The notes beneath the pieces are model-generated. The model was not told the DNA's origin and ran no database searches. It saw only the letters and a list, made by a program, of their open reading frames with translations. Both the position numbers and the translations under genes were made by a program. Shown here one piece after another: positions 6,030 through 13,669 of a stretch of DNA of 18,256 nucleotides. Location of the stretch: positions 1-18,256 of the forward strand of contig JAUVNV010000016.1 in NCBI GenBank assembly GCA_030599515.1, in the 5' to 3' direction. Source of the stretch: Acidimicrobiia bacterium (GTDB taxonomy: Bacteria > Actinomycetota > Acidimicrobiia > Spongiisociales > UBA5794). How positions within the stretch are numbered: position 1 is the first letter of the stretch; each line of letters starts with the position of its first letter.

Positions 6030-6890
6030 ATGCGAGTCCGGATCATCCCATTCGTCGTCGTCATGCTGCTCGCCGCGTCGTGTGGGGGGGGAAGTTCCGA
6101 CAAGGTACGGGTTCTGCGCCTTGCCACCACGACCAGCACCAATGACTCGGGGTTGCTCAACGCGCTCCTCCCCGCCTTCGAGGCTGAGTACGAAGCACGG
6201 GTGGACGTCGTGGCGGTCGGTACCGGTCAGGCGATCGCTCTGGGCGAAGCCGGCGATGCGGATGTGATCCTCGTCCATGCCCGTGCCAGAGAGGAAGCTT
6301 TCGTAGCCGAGGGACACGGCACGGTCCGCTCCGACGTGATGTACAACGACTTCGTGATCGTCGGGCCGACGGATGACCCGGCGTCGATCGCCGGCATCCC
6401 GCTCGCATCCGATGTACTTGCAGCGATCGCTGTGGCTGAGGCAACGTTCGCCTCGCGAGGAGACGACAGCGGAACGCATTCGAAGGAACGATCACTGTGG
6501 AAGACGGCAGGGATGACCTCGGACCCGGATGCCGGTTGGTACAAGTCGCTGGGCCAGGGCATGGGTTCGACGCTGAACTACGCCAACGAAGTGGGCGCCT
6601 ACACGCTCACCGACCGCGGCACCTTCCTCGCTCAAGGCGAGAGTCTCCCGGGTCTTCAGGTGATGGTCGGCGGCGCATCGATCGACGAGAGCACCGACCC
6701 GTCGCTCTTGAATCCCTACGGCGTCATCCCGGTGAACCCTGACAAGGGCGGCATCGACGCGGAACTTGCCGAAGTGTTCGTCGAGTGGCTCACGTCGGTC
6801 GAGACCCAGGAGACGATCGAGACGTTCGGGGTCGATTCGTTCGGTCAGCCACTGTTCTATCCGGACTCCGAAGCGTGGAGGAACCGGTGA
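6030..6890 (+). CDS. tupA: Tungstate ABC transporter substrate-binding lipoprotein
   Basis: Extracytoplasmic binding protein, 286 residues, for tungstate (possibly also molybdate). A lipoprotein signal (MRVRIIPFVVVMLLAAS-C18) indicates a lipid-anchored protein. TupA features are clear: LATTTSTNDSGLL (31-43) with the anion-binding TTTS, DADVILVHARAREEAFV (77-92), YNDFVIVGP (105-113), SRGDDSGTHSKE (142-153) and WYKSLGQGMGSTL. TupA proteins discriminate tungstate from molybdate, unlike ModA. The ATG at 6030 is preceded by the candidate ModE operator and has no evident Shine-Dalgarno sequence; the predicted 5' leader is only ~23 bases. The gene is followed after 41 bases by tupB. The substrate choice rests on family resemblance, not on a measured binding site. 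Confidence 0.92.
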   Translation: MRVRIIPFVVVMLLAASCGGGSSDKVRVLRLATTTSTNDSGLLNALLPAFEAEYEARVDVVAVGTGQAIALGEAGDADVILVHARAREEAFVAEGHGTVRSDVMYNDFVIVGPTDDPASIAGIPLASDVLAAIAVAEATFASRGDDSGTHSKERSLWKTAGMTSDPDAGWYKSLGQGMGSTLNYANEVGAYTLTDRGTFLAQGESLPGLQVMVGGASIDESTDPSLLNPYGVIPVNPDKGGIDAELAEVFVEWLTSVETQETIETFGVDSFGQPLFYPDSEAWRNR

Positions 6891-6931
6891 TCTGCGCCAC
6901 AACCCCATGCGACGGAACGGTGGTCTGACGT

Positions 6932-7633
6932 ATGGGGACGCTCGGCCGGGCATTCACCGACGCACTGGGGCTGCTGTGGAACATGGACGCTGCGCTGATC
7001 GAGACGGTCCTCCTCACCCTGCAGGTCACGCTGGTGGCTCTGGTGATCGCTCTCGCAGTCGGGATTCCGATCGGGGCCGCGATCGGCCTGACCCGGCACC
7101 TCCCGGGTCGCTGGCTGATTGTCCCGCTCATCTACACCGGCATGGGCCTCCCCCCGGTGACGGTCGGGCTCTTCACATATCTCGTACTGTCGAACCAGGG
7201 CCCGCTCGGCGGTCTCGGATGGCTCTTCACGCCCTCCGGCATGATCGTGGCGCAGACGATCATCGCATTCCCCCTCGTCGTCGGCCTCACGATGGCTGCG
7301 GTGCAGGGCGTCGACCCGAACCTGCCGGTCCAGATGCTCTCCCTCGGTGCCACCCGACGCCAGGTCGCCACAGTGACACTCCTCGAGGCTCGTGTCGGCG
7401 TCACCGCAGCGGTCGTCGCCGCCTACGGAGCCATCATCTCAGAGGTGGGTGCCGTGATGCTCGTCGGCGGGAACATCGAGGGGGAGACACGGGTGCTCAC
7501 GACCGCCATCGTCCTGGAGACTCGCAAGGGAAATTTCGCGCTGGCGCTCTCACTTGGGATCATCCTGCTCTCCCTCGCCTTCCTCACGAACTTCGCGTTC
7601 CATCGCCTCCAGGTCCACCAGGGGGTCAGATGA
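6932..7633 (+). CDS. tupB: Tungstate ABC transporter permease
   Basis: Inner-membrane permease of 233 residues that forms the channel for the TupA-delivered oxyanion. Hydrophobic segments are seen at ~22-52 (LIETVLLTLQVTLVALVIALAVGIPIG), ~62-85, ~103-125, ~157-180 and ~201-222. The coupling loop VQMLSLGATRRQVATVTLLEARVG (133-156) corresponds to the EAA loop of ABC permeases. TGMGLPPVTVGLFTYLVLS (69-87) is typical of TupB/WtpB-like permeases. ATG 6932 gives a full N-terminal helix; only weak purine-rich sequence (GGAACGGTGG) precedes it. The stop overlaps the tupC start by four bases (ATGA), indicating coupled translation. Confidence 0.92.
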   Translation: MGTLGRAFTDALGLLWNMDAALIETVLLTLQVTLVALVIALAVGIPIGAAIGLTRHLPGRWLIVPLIYTGMGLPPVTVGLFTYLVLSNQGPLGGLGWLFTPSGMIVAQTIIAFPLVVGLTMAAVQGVDPNLPVQMLSLGATRRQVATVTLLEARVGVTAAVVAAYGAIISEVGAVMLVGGNIEGETRVLTTAIVLETRKGNFALALSLGIILLSLAFLTNFAFHRLQVHQGVR

Positions 7634-8352
7634 CGGCCACCTACGAACTCGCCGATGTCCGACACTGCTACGGCGACCGCTGCGTGGTCGACATCCCGAC
7701 GCTCGAAGTCCGCAGCGGCGAGATTCTCGGACTCGTCGGGCCGAGTGGAGCGGGGAAGAGCACGCTGCTGCGTCTCCTCAACTTCCTCGAAACCCCGACG
7801 CACGGACTCATCACGTATGCCGGAGTGGAGATCGGCGGTGACGCCTCTCTCGCGACGCGCAGAGACGTCACGACGGTGTTCCAGCGCCCCATGCTTCTGC
7901 GGCGCAGCGTCGCGGCCAACGTTCGGATCGGACGGAAACTCCACGGCCTCGACACGAAGGACGGCAGCACCGAGCGGTGGCTCGAGAAACTCGGCCTGAC
8001 GGACCTCGCCGACGCTCCAGCCCGAACCCTGTCGGCAGGCGAGGCACAGCGAGTGGCCCTCGCCAGGGCGCTCGTCGTCGAACCGTCTGTCCTCTTGCTC
8101 GATGAACCCACCGGCAATCTCGACCCGTACAACGTCGGCCTCCTCGAGGAGATCGTCCGTTCAGAGAACGCCGAACGGGGCACGACGATCATCGTCATCA
8201 CTCACGATGTCTTCCAGGCGCGGCGTCTCGCCGACCGCACCGGCCTGATGGTCTCCGGACGCATGGTCGAACTCGCCGCGACCGAGGCGTTCTTCTCGGC
8301 CCCGCAGCAACCACAGACGGCCGCCTTCGTGCGAGGCGATCTCCTGATCTGA
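7630..8352 (+). CDS. tupC: Tungstate ABC transporter ATP-binding protein
   Basis: Cytoplasmic ATPase of 240 residues that powers the TupAB importer. Walker A is GPSGAGKST (37-45), the Q-loop glutamine is Q85 (TTVFQRP), the signature is LSAGEAQRVALARAL (134-148, with A-G-E in place of the usual G-G-Q), Walker B is VLLLDEPTGNLD (154-165), and the switch histidine lies in IVITHD. The protein is short and has no C-terminal TOBE regulatory domain such as ModC carries, in line with TupC proteins. The ATG at 7630 overlaps the tupB stop, and the long open frame upstream of it (from 6766) is antiphase to tupA and tupB and is not coding. It is the last gene of the transporter operon. Confidence 0.92.
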   Translation: MTATYELADVRHCYGDRCVVDIPTLEVRSGEILGLVGPSGAGKSTLLRLLNFLETPTHGLITYAGVEIGGDASLATRRDVTTVFQRPMLLRRSVAANVRIGRKLHGLDTKDGSTERWLEKLGLTDLADAPARTLSAGEAQRVALARALVVEPSVLLLDEPTGNLDPYNVGLLEEIVRSENAERGTTIIVITHDVFQARRLADRTGLMVSGRMVELAATEAFFSAPQQPQTAAFVRGDLLI

Positions 8353-8373
8353 ACGTTCACGCCATGCGCCGGT

Positions 8374-8391
8374 GCCCTGGGAACCCTGGGC
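8374..8391 (+). terminator. Symmetric element after tupC, possible hairpin
   Basis: GCCCTGGG (8374-8381) and CCCTGGGC (8384-8391) can pair except for one central T:T mismatch, with AA between. It also reads as a tandem direct repeat of CCCTGGG. There is no T tract. It lies 22 bases after the tupC stop and may end the operon; support is weak. Confidence 0.3.
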
Positions 8392-8485
8392 TCGTAGGTG
8401 TGCATAGGTACGCTGCCAGCCCACAGTTCAGAGCGCTTAGGGTGTGTGCCACTCATGTCACCCCCATTCGAAGACGGAGTCCTTC

Positions 8486-9265
8486 ATGAGCAGGGCCGAC
8501 AATCCGGGTTTCGCCGAAGCCCTCGATCGACACGTCCCCGGCGCGGTTCTCGAAAAGGAGTTCATCGCTGAGACGGCTTCACGCCTGAGATGTGAGGGCT
8601 TCTCGAAGAGCAACACGCTTGCCTGCGTTGCGCTGTGCCGCGATGAGATCACCCGCCCTCTCTTCTCCGGCGTCGAACGGATGTGGGGATCTGCGTTCAG
8701 CTTCGCCGGACTCGCCGGCATGGTGACGGCCGGCCGCACGGGCCTCGCGGCCGCAATCCATCACGCTCCGATCGAAGACGGTCGCCGGCGTTTCGTCATC
8801 TACGCCATGGCACACATCGCAATCAATGCCGACGGAACGATCGGGCGGGTCGAGCGGCCCGGTATCCCGGAGCCGTCGAGTGCGTGCGGCGCCCTCGTGG
8901 CTTTTCGCGACGAGTTGCGGGAAGGAACGCTAGAGGTCGAATTCGATCGATACGACACCGAGCAGAGCCTGCTCAAGCACCGCCTCCTCCCGCTCATCGG
9001 GTACGGCAACGTCCCCGATCTCGTCGAACTCACGAAGCTGACGGTGACCGCCATCGAGGAGGACCTCCGCGAGATCCTCCGTTCACTCGCCGCTGGATGG
9101 AGAGCAACCGATCGAGCCATGCCCGGCGACGCGGCAATCTTCAGCGGTATCCAGATCCACGGTCCCGACGGGGTGAACTTCGTTTGGCCACTCTCCGTCC
9201 ACATCGAACTCGGCGGCGCTCTCCACGACTACGAGTTCTCGACTGAGACCCCACAGGTTCCCTGA
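8486..9265 (+). CDS. LCIB/C-type carbonic anhydrase homologue (limiting-CO2-inducible protein family)
   Basis: A 259-residue cytoplasmic protein resembling the LCIB/LCIC proteins of algae, a beta-type (theta) carbonic anhydrase family that interconverts CO2 and bicarbonate using zinc. Matching segments are FIAETASRLRCEGFSKSNTLACVALCRDEITRPL (26-59), WGSAFSFAGLAGMVTAGRTGLAAAIHHAP (67-95), FVIYAMAHIAINADGTIGRVERPG (103-126), SSACGALVAFRDEL (131-144) and DTEQSLLKHRL (157-167). By analogy with beta enzymes, zinc ligands would come from C51, a histidine (H93 or H110) and C134, and the Asp-Arg dyad from D53 and R57. ATG 8486 has GGAG seven bases upstream, preferred over the in-frame ATG 8444. No signal peptide is present. 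Some family members are inactive, so catalysis is inferred. It follows tupC by 133 bases and converges with the LuxR gene. Confidence 0.85.
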   Translation: MSRADNPGFAEALDRHVPGAVLEKEFIAETASRLRCEGFSKSNTLACVALCRDEITRPLFSGVERMWGSAFSFAGLAGMVTAGRTGLAAAIHHAPIEDGRRRFVIYAMAHIAINADGTIGRVERPGIPEPSSACGALVAFRDELREGTLEVEFDRYDTEQSLLKHRLLPLIGYGNVPDLVELTKLTVTAIEEDLREILRSLAAGWRATDRAMPGDAAIFSGIQIHGPDGVNFVWPLSVHIELGGALHDYEFSTETPQVP

Positions 9266-9283
9266 CAGCGTGAACCGTCGTTC

Positions 9284-11854
9284 TCAAGCGGGTTGGGGAG
9301 TCAAGAGGCCTTCGGTGCGGGCCCGACCTACAGCTTCTTCCCTCGTGGACGAATCCAACTTCGCGAGGATCGCCGAGACGTGGTGTTCGACGGTTCTGGG
9401 AGACACGAAGAGCCGGTCCGCTATCTCGATGTTGGAGAGGCCCTCGTCCAGGAGTCGGAGCACCTCGGCCTGTCTCGCCGTAAGCCCTGCCGCGTGGCCT
9501 CTCGTCGCCCGCCCCTTGCCGCGGGGAACAGCGAGCCCCTCGTCTCGCATGGCCTTTCTCAGTTTGGCCGCGACTGCGGTAGCTCCGAGTGTCTCGAGGA
9601 CTTCGAGCGCTTCTAGTTGGGCGGTCGGGTTGGCGTGCGTCAGTGCGATCGCTCTCTCATACGGGCATCCGATCGCCAACCACATCTCTGCGGCTGCCAG
9701 GGGTTCGTCTTCGATGCTCAGTCGGTAGGGCTCGGCTATTCCCTCAGGGGCATGTGCGAGTTCTCCGAGTTCCCACAACCAGAAGGCGATCGCCCCCGTG
9801 GACCATCTGAACCCGCTGCCGAGACCGGCCTCCATAACTCGCTTGATGTCGGCCATCGGAACGTCGTCAGTCCTGGTGATCCAGGCATGCTCTGCGAGCG
9901 CCGCGGCGGCTGGACCAAGTCGCTGAAACTCGTCAGCGACGAACGCCATCTCCCATACTTGAGACAGCATGGCTCCGGCGTCTTCACGGCCCCGCCGCGC
10001 CTCGATGACACCGAGAATCGGCAGGGCAACCATCTGGGTGATCGCGGCACTGGCGAGGAGGTCGCTGGCCAGGTCTTCGGCCTCAGCCCACTCTCCTTCC
10101 AGTTCGAGAACCCTCGCGTACATCGCTCTTGAGTATCCCTCGAGGCCCTCGAGTTCATGCCGGACTGCAGAGGCGATCGCCCTTTGCGCGTAGTCCGAGG
10201 CGATCGGAAGGTCCCGGCACTCGGCGGCAGCCCAGGCGTGATTCAAGAGAGCCCGGCACTCTTCGTACCACTGGCCCGCAGCCGCCGAACGATCCCTTGC
10301 CTCGTCGAGACTGACGCTACCGCTCGGATAGTTGGCGATATTGGCGACCATTCCCCGATGGTTGAGGGAGCGGATCAGGATCCGTTCGTCGATACCCGGT
10401 CCACCGGCCTCCAGCGTGCGCTCGACCAATTCGGGCACGGCTGTGACGTTGCCTGCCATCATCGCAAGATAGGCGTTGGCCTCCAGCGCTCTCGCAAGAT
10501 CGGCTCCGTCTGGATCCGCCCCCAGGGCGGCCACGGCCTGCTGTGCGAGTCTCTCGGCTTGTTCGCGTTGACCGGCGTTCTCGTAGAAGTGTGCCGCCTG
10601 GGCGAGTGCTCTCGACTCAGCCCGCCGGTCACCCATCTCTCGGTAGTGACGGAGCGCCAACTCGTTCACGTCGATCGCCCCGACGATGTTGTCCACAAAG
10701 AACTCCTCACCCGCCCATTCGTCGAGGATGGGTCCCCGCGCCTCTGAATCGAGGTGATCGAGATGCGGCGCCAACTCGCGGAAGTCTTCGACGGCCTGGC
10801 GATGGGATCCGACGTCAGCGGCGAAGCGGGCTGATCTGGGTGCAAGTTCTATCAGTCGATCGATGTCGTTGGACTCGCGCGCCACATGGATGAGGAGACA
10901 CGGATGAGTCTCCTCGGGAAGGCTCTCGAGAACGGTGCGGTTTGCCGCCATCCTCTCGGTGCTCGTCAGGGAGGACTCCACGGTTCGTCGAATCAGTTCG
11001 TGACGGAAGGCAACGAGTTCGCCATCGACATCGAGCAGACCCCGTCGGACGCATTCGTCAATTCGGCTATCGGATCCCTCGTTGAGTCGAATCGCTTCCG
11101 CTCTGGGGATCGGCTCCGGTATCACCGAAAGTGTCTTCAACATCTCACGGGCGCCGGGCGACAGTCTCTGCACCCTGGCGATCACCGAGTCCTGAAGAGA
11201 AACCGGGATCACCTCACCACCAACCGAGGCCATTTCTGTTGCCAGAAACGGATTCCCGTTGGTGGCCTGCATGATTTCGTTCGCATCCAAATCGGATTCA
11301 CCAACAATCGACGCCACGGCCGACAAGGACAGGCCTCCGAGTTGGATCCTCACCACGCTCTGGGGAGGAAGATCTCCGATCACACGTCGAAGCGGATGGT
11401 CATAGTCGACCTCTCCATCGCGGTATGTGAGCAAGAGCAGACCATTTGTTCTAGCGATCCGTCGACCCAGGTACTTGATGGCGTCGAGCGTCGCCTCGTC
11501 CGCCCAGTGGGTGTCTTCGAGCACGACGATGCTGGGGCGCAGCGATCGAGAAAGCAAGTCCAGGGTTGCGCCCAGCACGCCCGACCGATTGGCGTCGTAC
11601 AAGGGTTCCGCGATCGAAGGTTCGTCACGGGCGATGTCCCAGAACGGTGCGAACGGTTGAGTAATCAGCAGATCGTCGCAGGACCCGAAGTAGACGCTTA
11701 CGTCGCGGGCGTGTCGATCGATGAACTCCCGTACGAGTGAGCTCTTGCCGATTCCCGCCTCACCACGAATCAGGACGACCTTGCCCCCGGACGAATCAAC
11801 GTCGTCCAGTAGATCATCCATCAACCCGAGTTCCGAATCCCTCTCGAGGAACAT
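9284..11854 (-). CDS. Large LuxR-type (LAL/MalT-like) transcriptional regulator with AAA ATPase domain
   Basis: An 856-residue cytoplasmic regulator. The N-terminal STAND/AAA module starts MFLERDSELGLMDDLL and has Walker A GEAGIGKSS (31-39) and a Walker B-like SIVVLEDTHWADEAT (108-122). The middle ~450 residues are alpha-helical and TPR-like (AESRALAQAAHFYENAGQREQAERLAQQAV), where such proteins usually bind an inducer. The C-terminus (~790-850) is a LuxR helix-turn-helix: LTARQAEVLRLLDEGLSNIEIADRLFVSPRTVEHHVSAILAKL. LAL proteins act as ATP-dependent activators. It is divergent from the DUF4242 gene, with a palindrome in the shared 172-base region. This pairing suggests that the DUF4242/secreted-protein pair is its target. 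Only 18 bases separate its stop from the converging carbonic anhydrase gene. Confidence 0.93.
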   Translation of the reverse strand: MFLERDSELGLMDDLLDDVDSSGGKVVLIRGEAGIGKSSLVREFIDRHARDVSVYFGSCDDLLITQPFAPFWDIARDEPSIAEPLYDANRSGVLGATLDLLSRSLRPSIVVLEDTHWADEATLDAIKYLGRRIARTNGLLLLTYRDGEVDYDHPLRRVIGDLPPQSVVRIQLGGLSLSAVASIVGESDLDANEIMQATNGNPFLATEMASVGGEVIPVSLQDSVIARVQRLSPGAREMLKTLSVIPEPIPRAEAIRLNEGSDSRIDECVRRGLLDVDGELVAFRHELIRRTVESSLTSTERMAANRTVLESLPEETHPCLLIHVARESNDIDRLIELAPRSARFAADVGSHRQAVEDFRELAPHLDHLDSEARGPILDEWAGEEFFVDNIVGAIDVNELALRHYREMGDRRAESRALAQAAHFYENAGQREQAERLAQQAVAALGADPDGADLARALEANAYLAMMAGNVTAVPELVERTLEAGGPGIDERILIRSLNHRGMVANIANYPSGSVSLDEARDRSAAAGQWYEECRALLNHAWAAAECRDLPIASDYAQRAIASAVRHELEGLEGYSRAMYARVLELEGEWAEAEDLASDLLASAAITQMVALPILGVIEARRGREDAGAMLSQVWEMAFVADEFQRLGPAAAALAEHAWITRTDDVPMADIKRVMEAGLGSGFRWSTGAIAFWLWELGELAHAPEGIAEPYRLSIEDEPLAAAEMWLAIGCPYERAIALTHANPTAQLEALEVLETLGATAVAAKLRKAMRDEGLAVPRGKGRATRGHAAGLTARQAEVLRLLDEGLSNIEIADRLFVSPRTVEHHVSAILAKLDSSTREEAVGRARTEGLLTPQPA

Positions 11855-11913
11855 GACTCGAGCCTACGAGTGCCCGGTCCGGTCTGCCGGGGATTCCCGC
11901 CGCAACCGGGTCG

Positions 11914-11929
11914 TACCCAAACTTGGGTA
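11914..11929. promoter_or_regulatory. Palindromic candidate operator between the LuxR gene and the DUF4242 gene
   Basis: TACCCAAACTTGGGTA has 7-base arms (11914-11920 and 11923-11929) around a 2-base centre. It lies 60 bases upstream of the LuxR start and about 98 bases upstream of the DUF4242 start. LuxR-type helix-turn-helix dimers bind short palindromes of this size. A partly similar ACTTATGGGT (11940-11949) follows 10 bases later and may be a degenerate second half-site. Confidence 0.6.
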
Positions 11930-12026
11930 TCCCTCTGCTACTTATGGGTGGCGGCCACCGATGACCCACCTGGTCGGTCCCGATACGTTCGCACCAGTGA
12001 CCCGCAAACGATCCGGGGAGGTACGG

Positions 12027-12278
12027 ATGTCACTGTTCATGGACGTTCACAATCTAGAAGGAGGAGTCTCCGCCGCCGATGTGGCGGAAGCTCACAAGGC
12101 AGATCTCGCAACACAATCGAAGTACGGCGTCAGCTATCTGCGCTACTGGGTGGATGAGTCGGCAGGGAAGATCTTCTGCCTGGTCGAAGCCGACAGCGCC
12201 GAGGACGCCAACACAGTCCACCGCGAAGCCCACGGCTTGGTTGCCGACGACATCTACGCCGTCTCCGAATACAGCTGA
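12027..12278 (+). CDS. DUF4242-family small protein (SCO4226-like, possible nickel binding)
   Basis: An 83-residue soluble protein beginning MSLFMDVHNLEGGVSAADVAEAHKADLATQ. It has a ferredoxin-like pattern: strand SLFMDVHNL, helix SAADVAEAHKADL, strand VSYLRYWVDESAGKIFCLVEA, helix SAEDANTVHREAHG, and tail DDIYAVSEYS. This matches DUF4242, whose Streptomyces member SCO4226 is reported as a nickel-binding protein. The histidines in DVHNL, EAHKAD and VHREAHG are candidate ligands. The start ATG 12027 has GGGGAGG five bases upstream (12015-12021). The gene is divergent from the LAL regulator and 37 bases before the secreted-protein gene, probably in one transcript. The physiological role is unknown. 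Confidence 0.88.
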   Translation: MSLFMDVHNLEGGVSAADVAEAHKADLATQSKYGVSYLRYWVDESAGKIFCLVEADSAEDANTVHREAHGLVADDIYAVSEYS

Positions 12279-12315
12279 GATGGACACACACAGAGAGAAA
12301 GAAGGAAGAGGAACC

Positions 12316-12894
12316 ATGAAGAGAACATCAATCATCGCCAGCCTGGTCATCGCACTGGTGTTGGCGACTGCGTCGGTCGCTCTTGCCGGCACGACCAAGA
12401 GTCGCGCCCCCATGTACGACGACCCGTCGGGTACGAGCGGCAATGAAGTCGGCTGGACCCAACTGCACCGCGACGACGATCGGCTCAGAGCCACAGTGAA
12501 GACGAGCGACCTGAAGCCCGGTGGCGTCTACACGTTCTGGTGGGTGACCGTTCCCACCGGCAATCCCGCAGATGGCGTGTTCGTTGACTTGCTGGGAAGC
12601 ACGATTGCGGGCCAGAACGGAAAGGCGACCGTGCACGGTTCGGTAGCCGTAGGTACGCCTTCGATCGACATCCCGTTTCACTCGTTCCTCACATTCGTGC
12701 CGATGGCGAATCCGGAACAGGCGGTCGTCCGTGTCGAGGTCGCCTATCACGGTCAGGCGGACAGTGAGAACTACAGCGACGACTGGTTGCTGGACTTCTG
12801 GACGGGCGAAGAGTCGATGTGCTCAGAATTCCCGGGTCCTGGATTCAATCACTGCCCGATCGTACAAGCCACTCAGGACGTCCCATCTAGCTAG
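12316..12894 (+). CDS. Secreted protein of unknown function
   Basis: A 192-residue protein with a classic signal peptide, MKRTSIIASLVIALVLATASVALA, cut after residue ~24. The ribosome site GGAAGAGGAA sits just before ATG 12316; an in-frame ATG at 12280 would bury the signal peptide and is rejected. The mature part looks like a beta-sandwich: GWTQLHRDDDRLRATVKTSDLKPGGVYTFWWVTVP, then GKATVHGSVAVG, and ends with two cysteines in ESMCSEFPGPGFNHCPIV that may form a disulfide. No catalytic motif was recognised. It follows the DUF4242 gene by 37 bases and precedes a strong terminator, so both probably form one operon under the LAL regulator. Confidence 0.82.
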   Translation: MKRTSIIASLVIALVLATASVALAGTTKSRAPMYDDPSGTSGNEVGWTQLHRDDDRLRATVKTSDLKPGGVYTFWWVTVPTGNPADGVFVDLLGSTIAGQNGKATVHGSVAVGTPSIDIPFHSFLTFVPMANPEQAVVRVEVAYHGQADSENYSDDWLLDFWTGEESMCSEFPGPGFNHCPIVQATQDVPSS

Positions 12895-12911
12895 CACTCA
12901 CAAGGGGGAGA

Positions 12912-12949
12912 GCGGTCGAAGCCTCGGTCAACTCCGGGGCTTCGACCGC
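12912..12949. terminator. Strong bidirectional terminator
   Basis: A 12-base perfect stem pairs GCGGTCGAAGCC (12912-12923) with GGCTTCGACCGC (12938-12949). It is extended inward by a T:G pair and CGG/CCG to a 6-base loop. It is followed on the plus strand by TTCTTG and lies between two converging genes (secreted protein and TetR), so it likely serves both. Confidence 0.8.
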
Positions 12950-12969
12950 GTTCTTGTCCGGTGCTGTCG

Positions 12970-13584
12970 CTACCCGAACCCGATGCCTCGGAAGATATGC
13001 GTGAGCTGGCTTCGGATCGTCGTTTCTAGGTCCTGGACGGTACTCTCCGGCATCGAGACGAACATCAGGATCGCCACCGCCACGACCGAGTAGATCAGGA
13101 TCGCGGCGGATGCGATGTCCACGTCACCGGAGACGAGGTCACGATCTCGCAGCAGGGCAAGGGTGTCTGCGATCTGAGCGATGCTTCTCTCGTCGAGGGA
13201 GACCAGGTCGGCCATCAATGCGGACTCTGCCGGATCGAAACCCGCTCTGAAGAGTTCCTTGAGCACATCTCGTCCGAGAGCCGTCATCGCGTCGACGTAG
13301 ACCATGATCAGGGGCATCAGCACGTCGACCGGGTCACCCGACGACAGGTCGATCGCTTCGCCGGCATCCACGAACGCGTGCTCCGTATCCCTGGTGACGA
13401 CCGCCATGAGCACGGCGTTCTTGGTGCCGAAGTAGTTGTAGACGGTGCCCGCGGATACGCCCGCTTCAACCGCGATCACCTCGATCGTCGACGCGCGATA
13501 GCCAGTGGCCTGGAATGACCGGTCGGCCGCCGAGACGATCGAGTCGAAGGTCTGCTGCTTCTTCTGTTCTCTGCGACTTGTCAA
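12970..13584 (-). CDS. TetR/AcrR-family transcriptional repressor
   Basis: A 204-residue DNA-binding repressor. The N-terminal TetR domain is clear: TFDSIVSAADRSFQATGYRASTIEVIAVEAGVSAGTVYNYFGTKNAVLMAVV, with recognition helix AGVSAGTVYNYFGTK. The remainder is helical and hydrophobic, the ligand pocket. The start is a TTG at 13584: no ATG or GTG lies in frame between an upstream stop and the helix-turn-helix, and GAGAGAACG just before it is a weak ribosome site. It is divergent from the MacB-type ABC genes. The 15-base palindrome between them (13608-13622) is its likely operator, so it should repress both itself and the exporter until an inducer is bound. Confidence 0.92.
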   Translation of the reverse strand: MTSRREQKKQQTFDSIVSAADRSFQATGYRASTIEVIAVEAGVSAGTVYNYFGTKNAVLMAVVTRDTEHAFVDAGEAIDLSSGDPVDVLMPLIMVYVDAMTALGRDVLKELFRAGFDPAESALMADLVSLDERSIAQIADTLALLRDRDLVSGDVDIASAAILIYSVVAVAILMFVSMPESTVQDLETTIRSQLTHIFRGIGFG

Positions 13585-13607
13585 CGTTCTCTCACCGAAT
13601 CAGCATT

Positions 13608-13622
13608 TTGTAGTCACTACAA
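13608..13622. promoter_or_regulatory. Palindromic TetR operator in the divergent tetR/ABC promoter
   Basis: TTGTAGTCACTACAA is a perfect inverted repeat of 7-base arms around a central C. It lies 24 bases upstream of the tetR start and 47 bases upstream of the ABC gene. On the plus strand TTTTGT (13606-13611) could serve as -35 and TATAGA (13628-13633) as -10, with a 16-base spacer that falls over the palindrome. Repressor binding would therefore block transcription. Confidence 0.78.
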
Positions 13623-13669
13623 TTCAGTATAGACTGGAGCTTTGCACCATCGAAGACAGCGAGGACGAC

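Noticed and set aside
6766..7629. Open frame extending tupC upstream by 288 residues
   Set aside because: It is an arginine- and proline-rich shadow of tupA and tupB in another frame; TupC begins properly at 7630.
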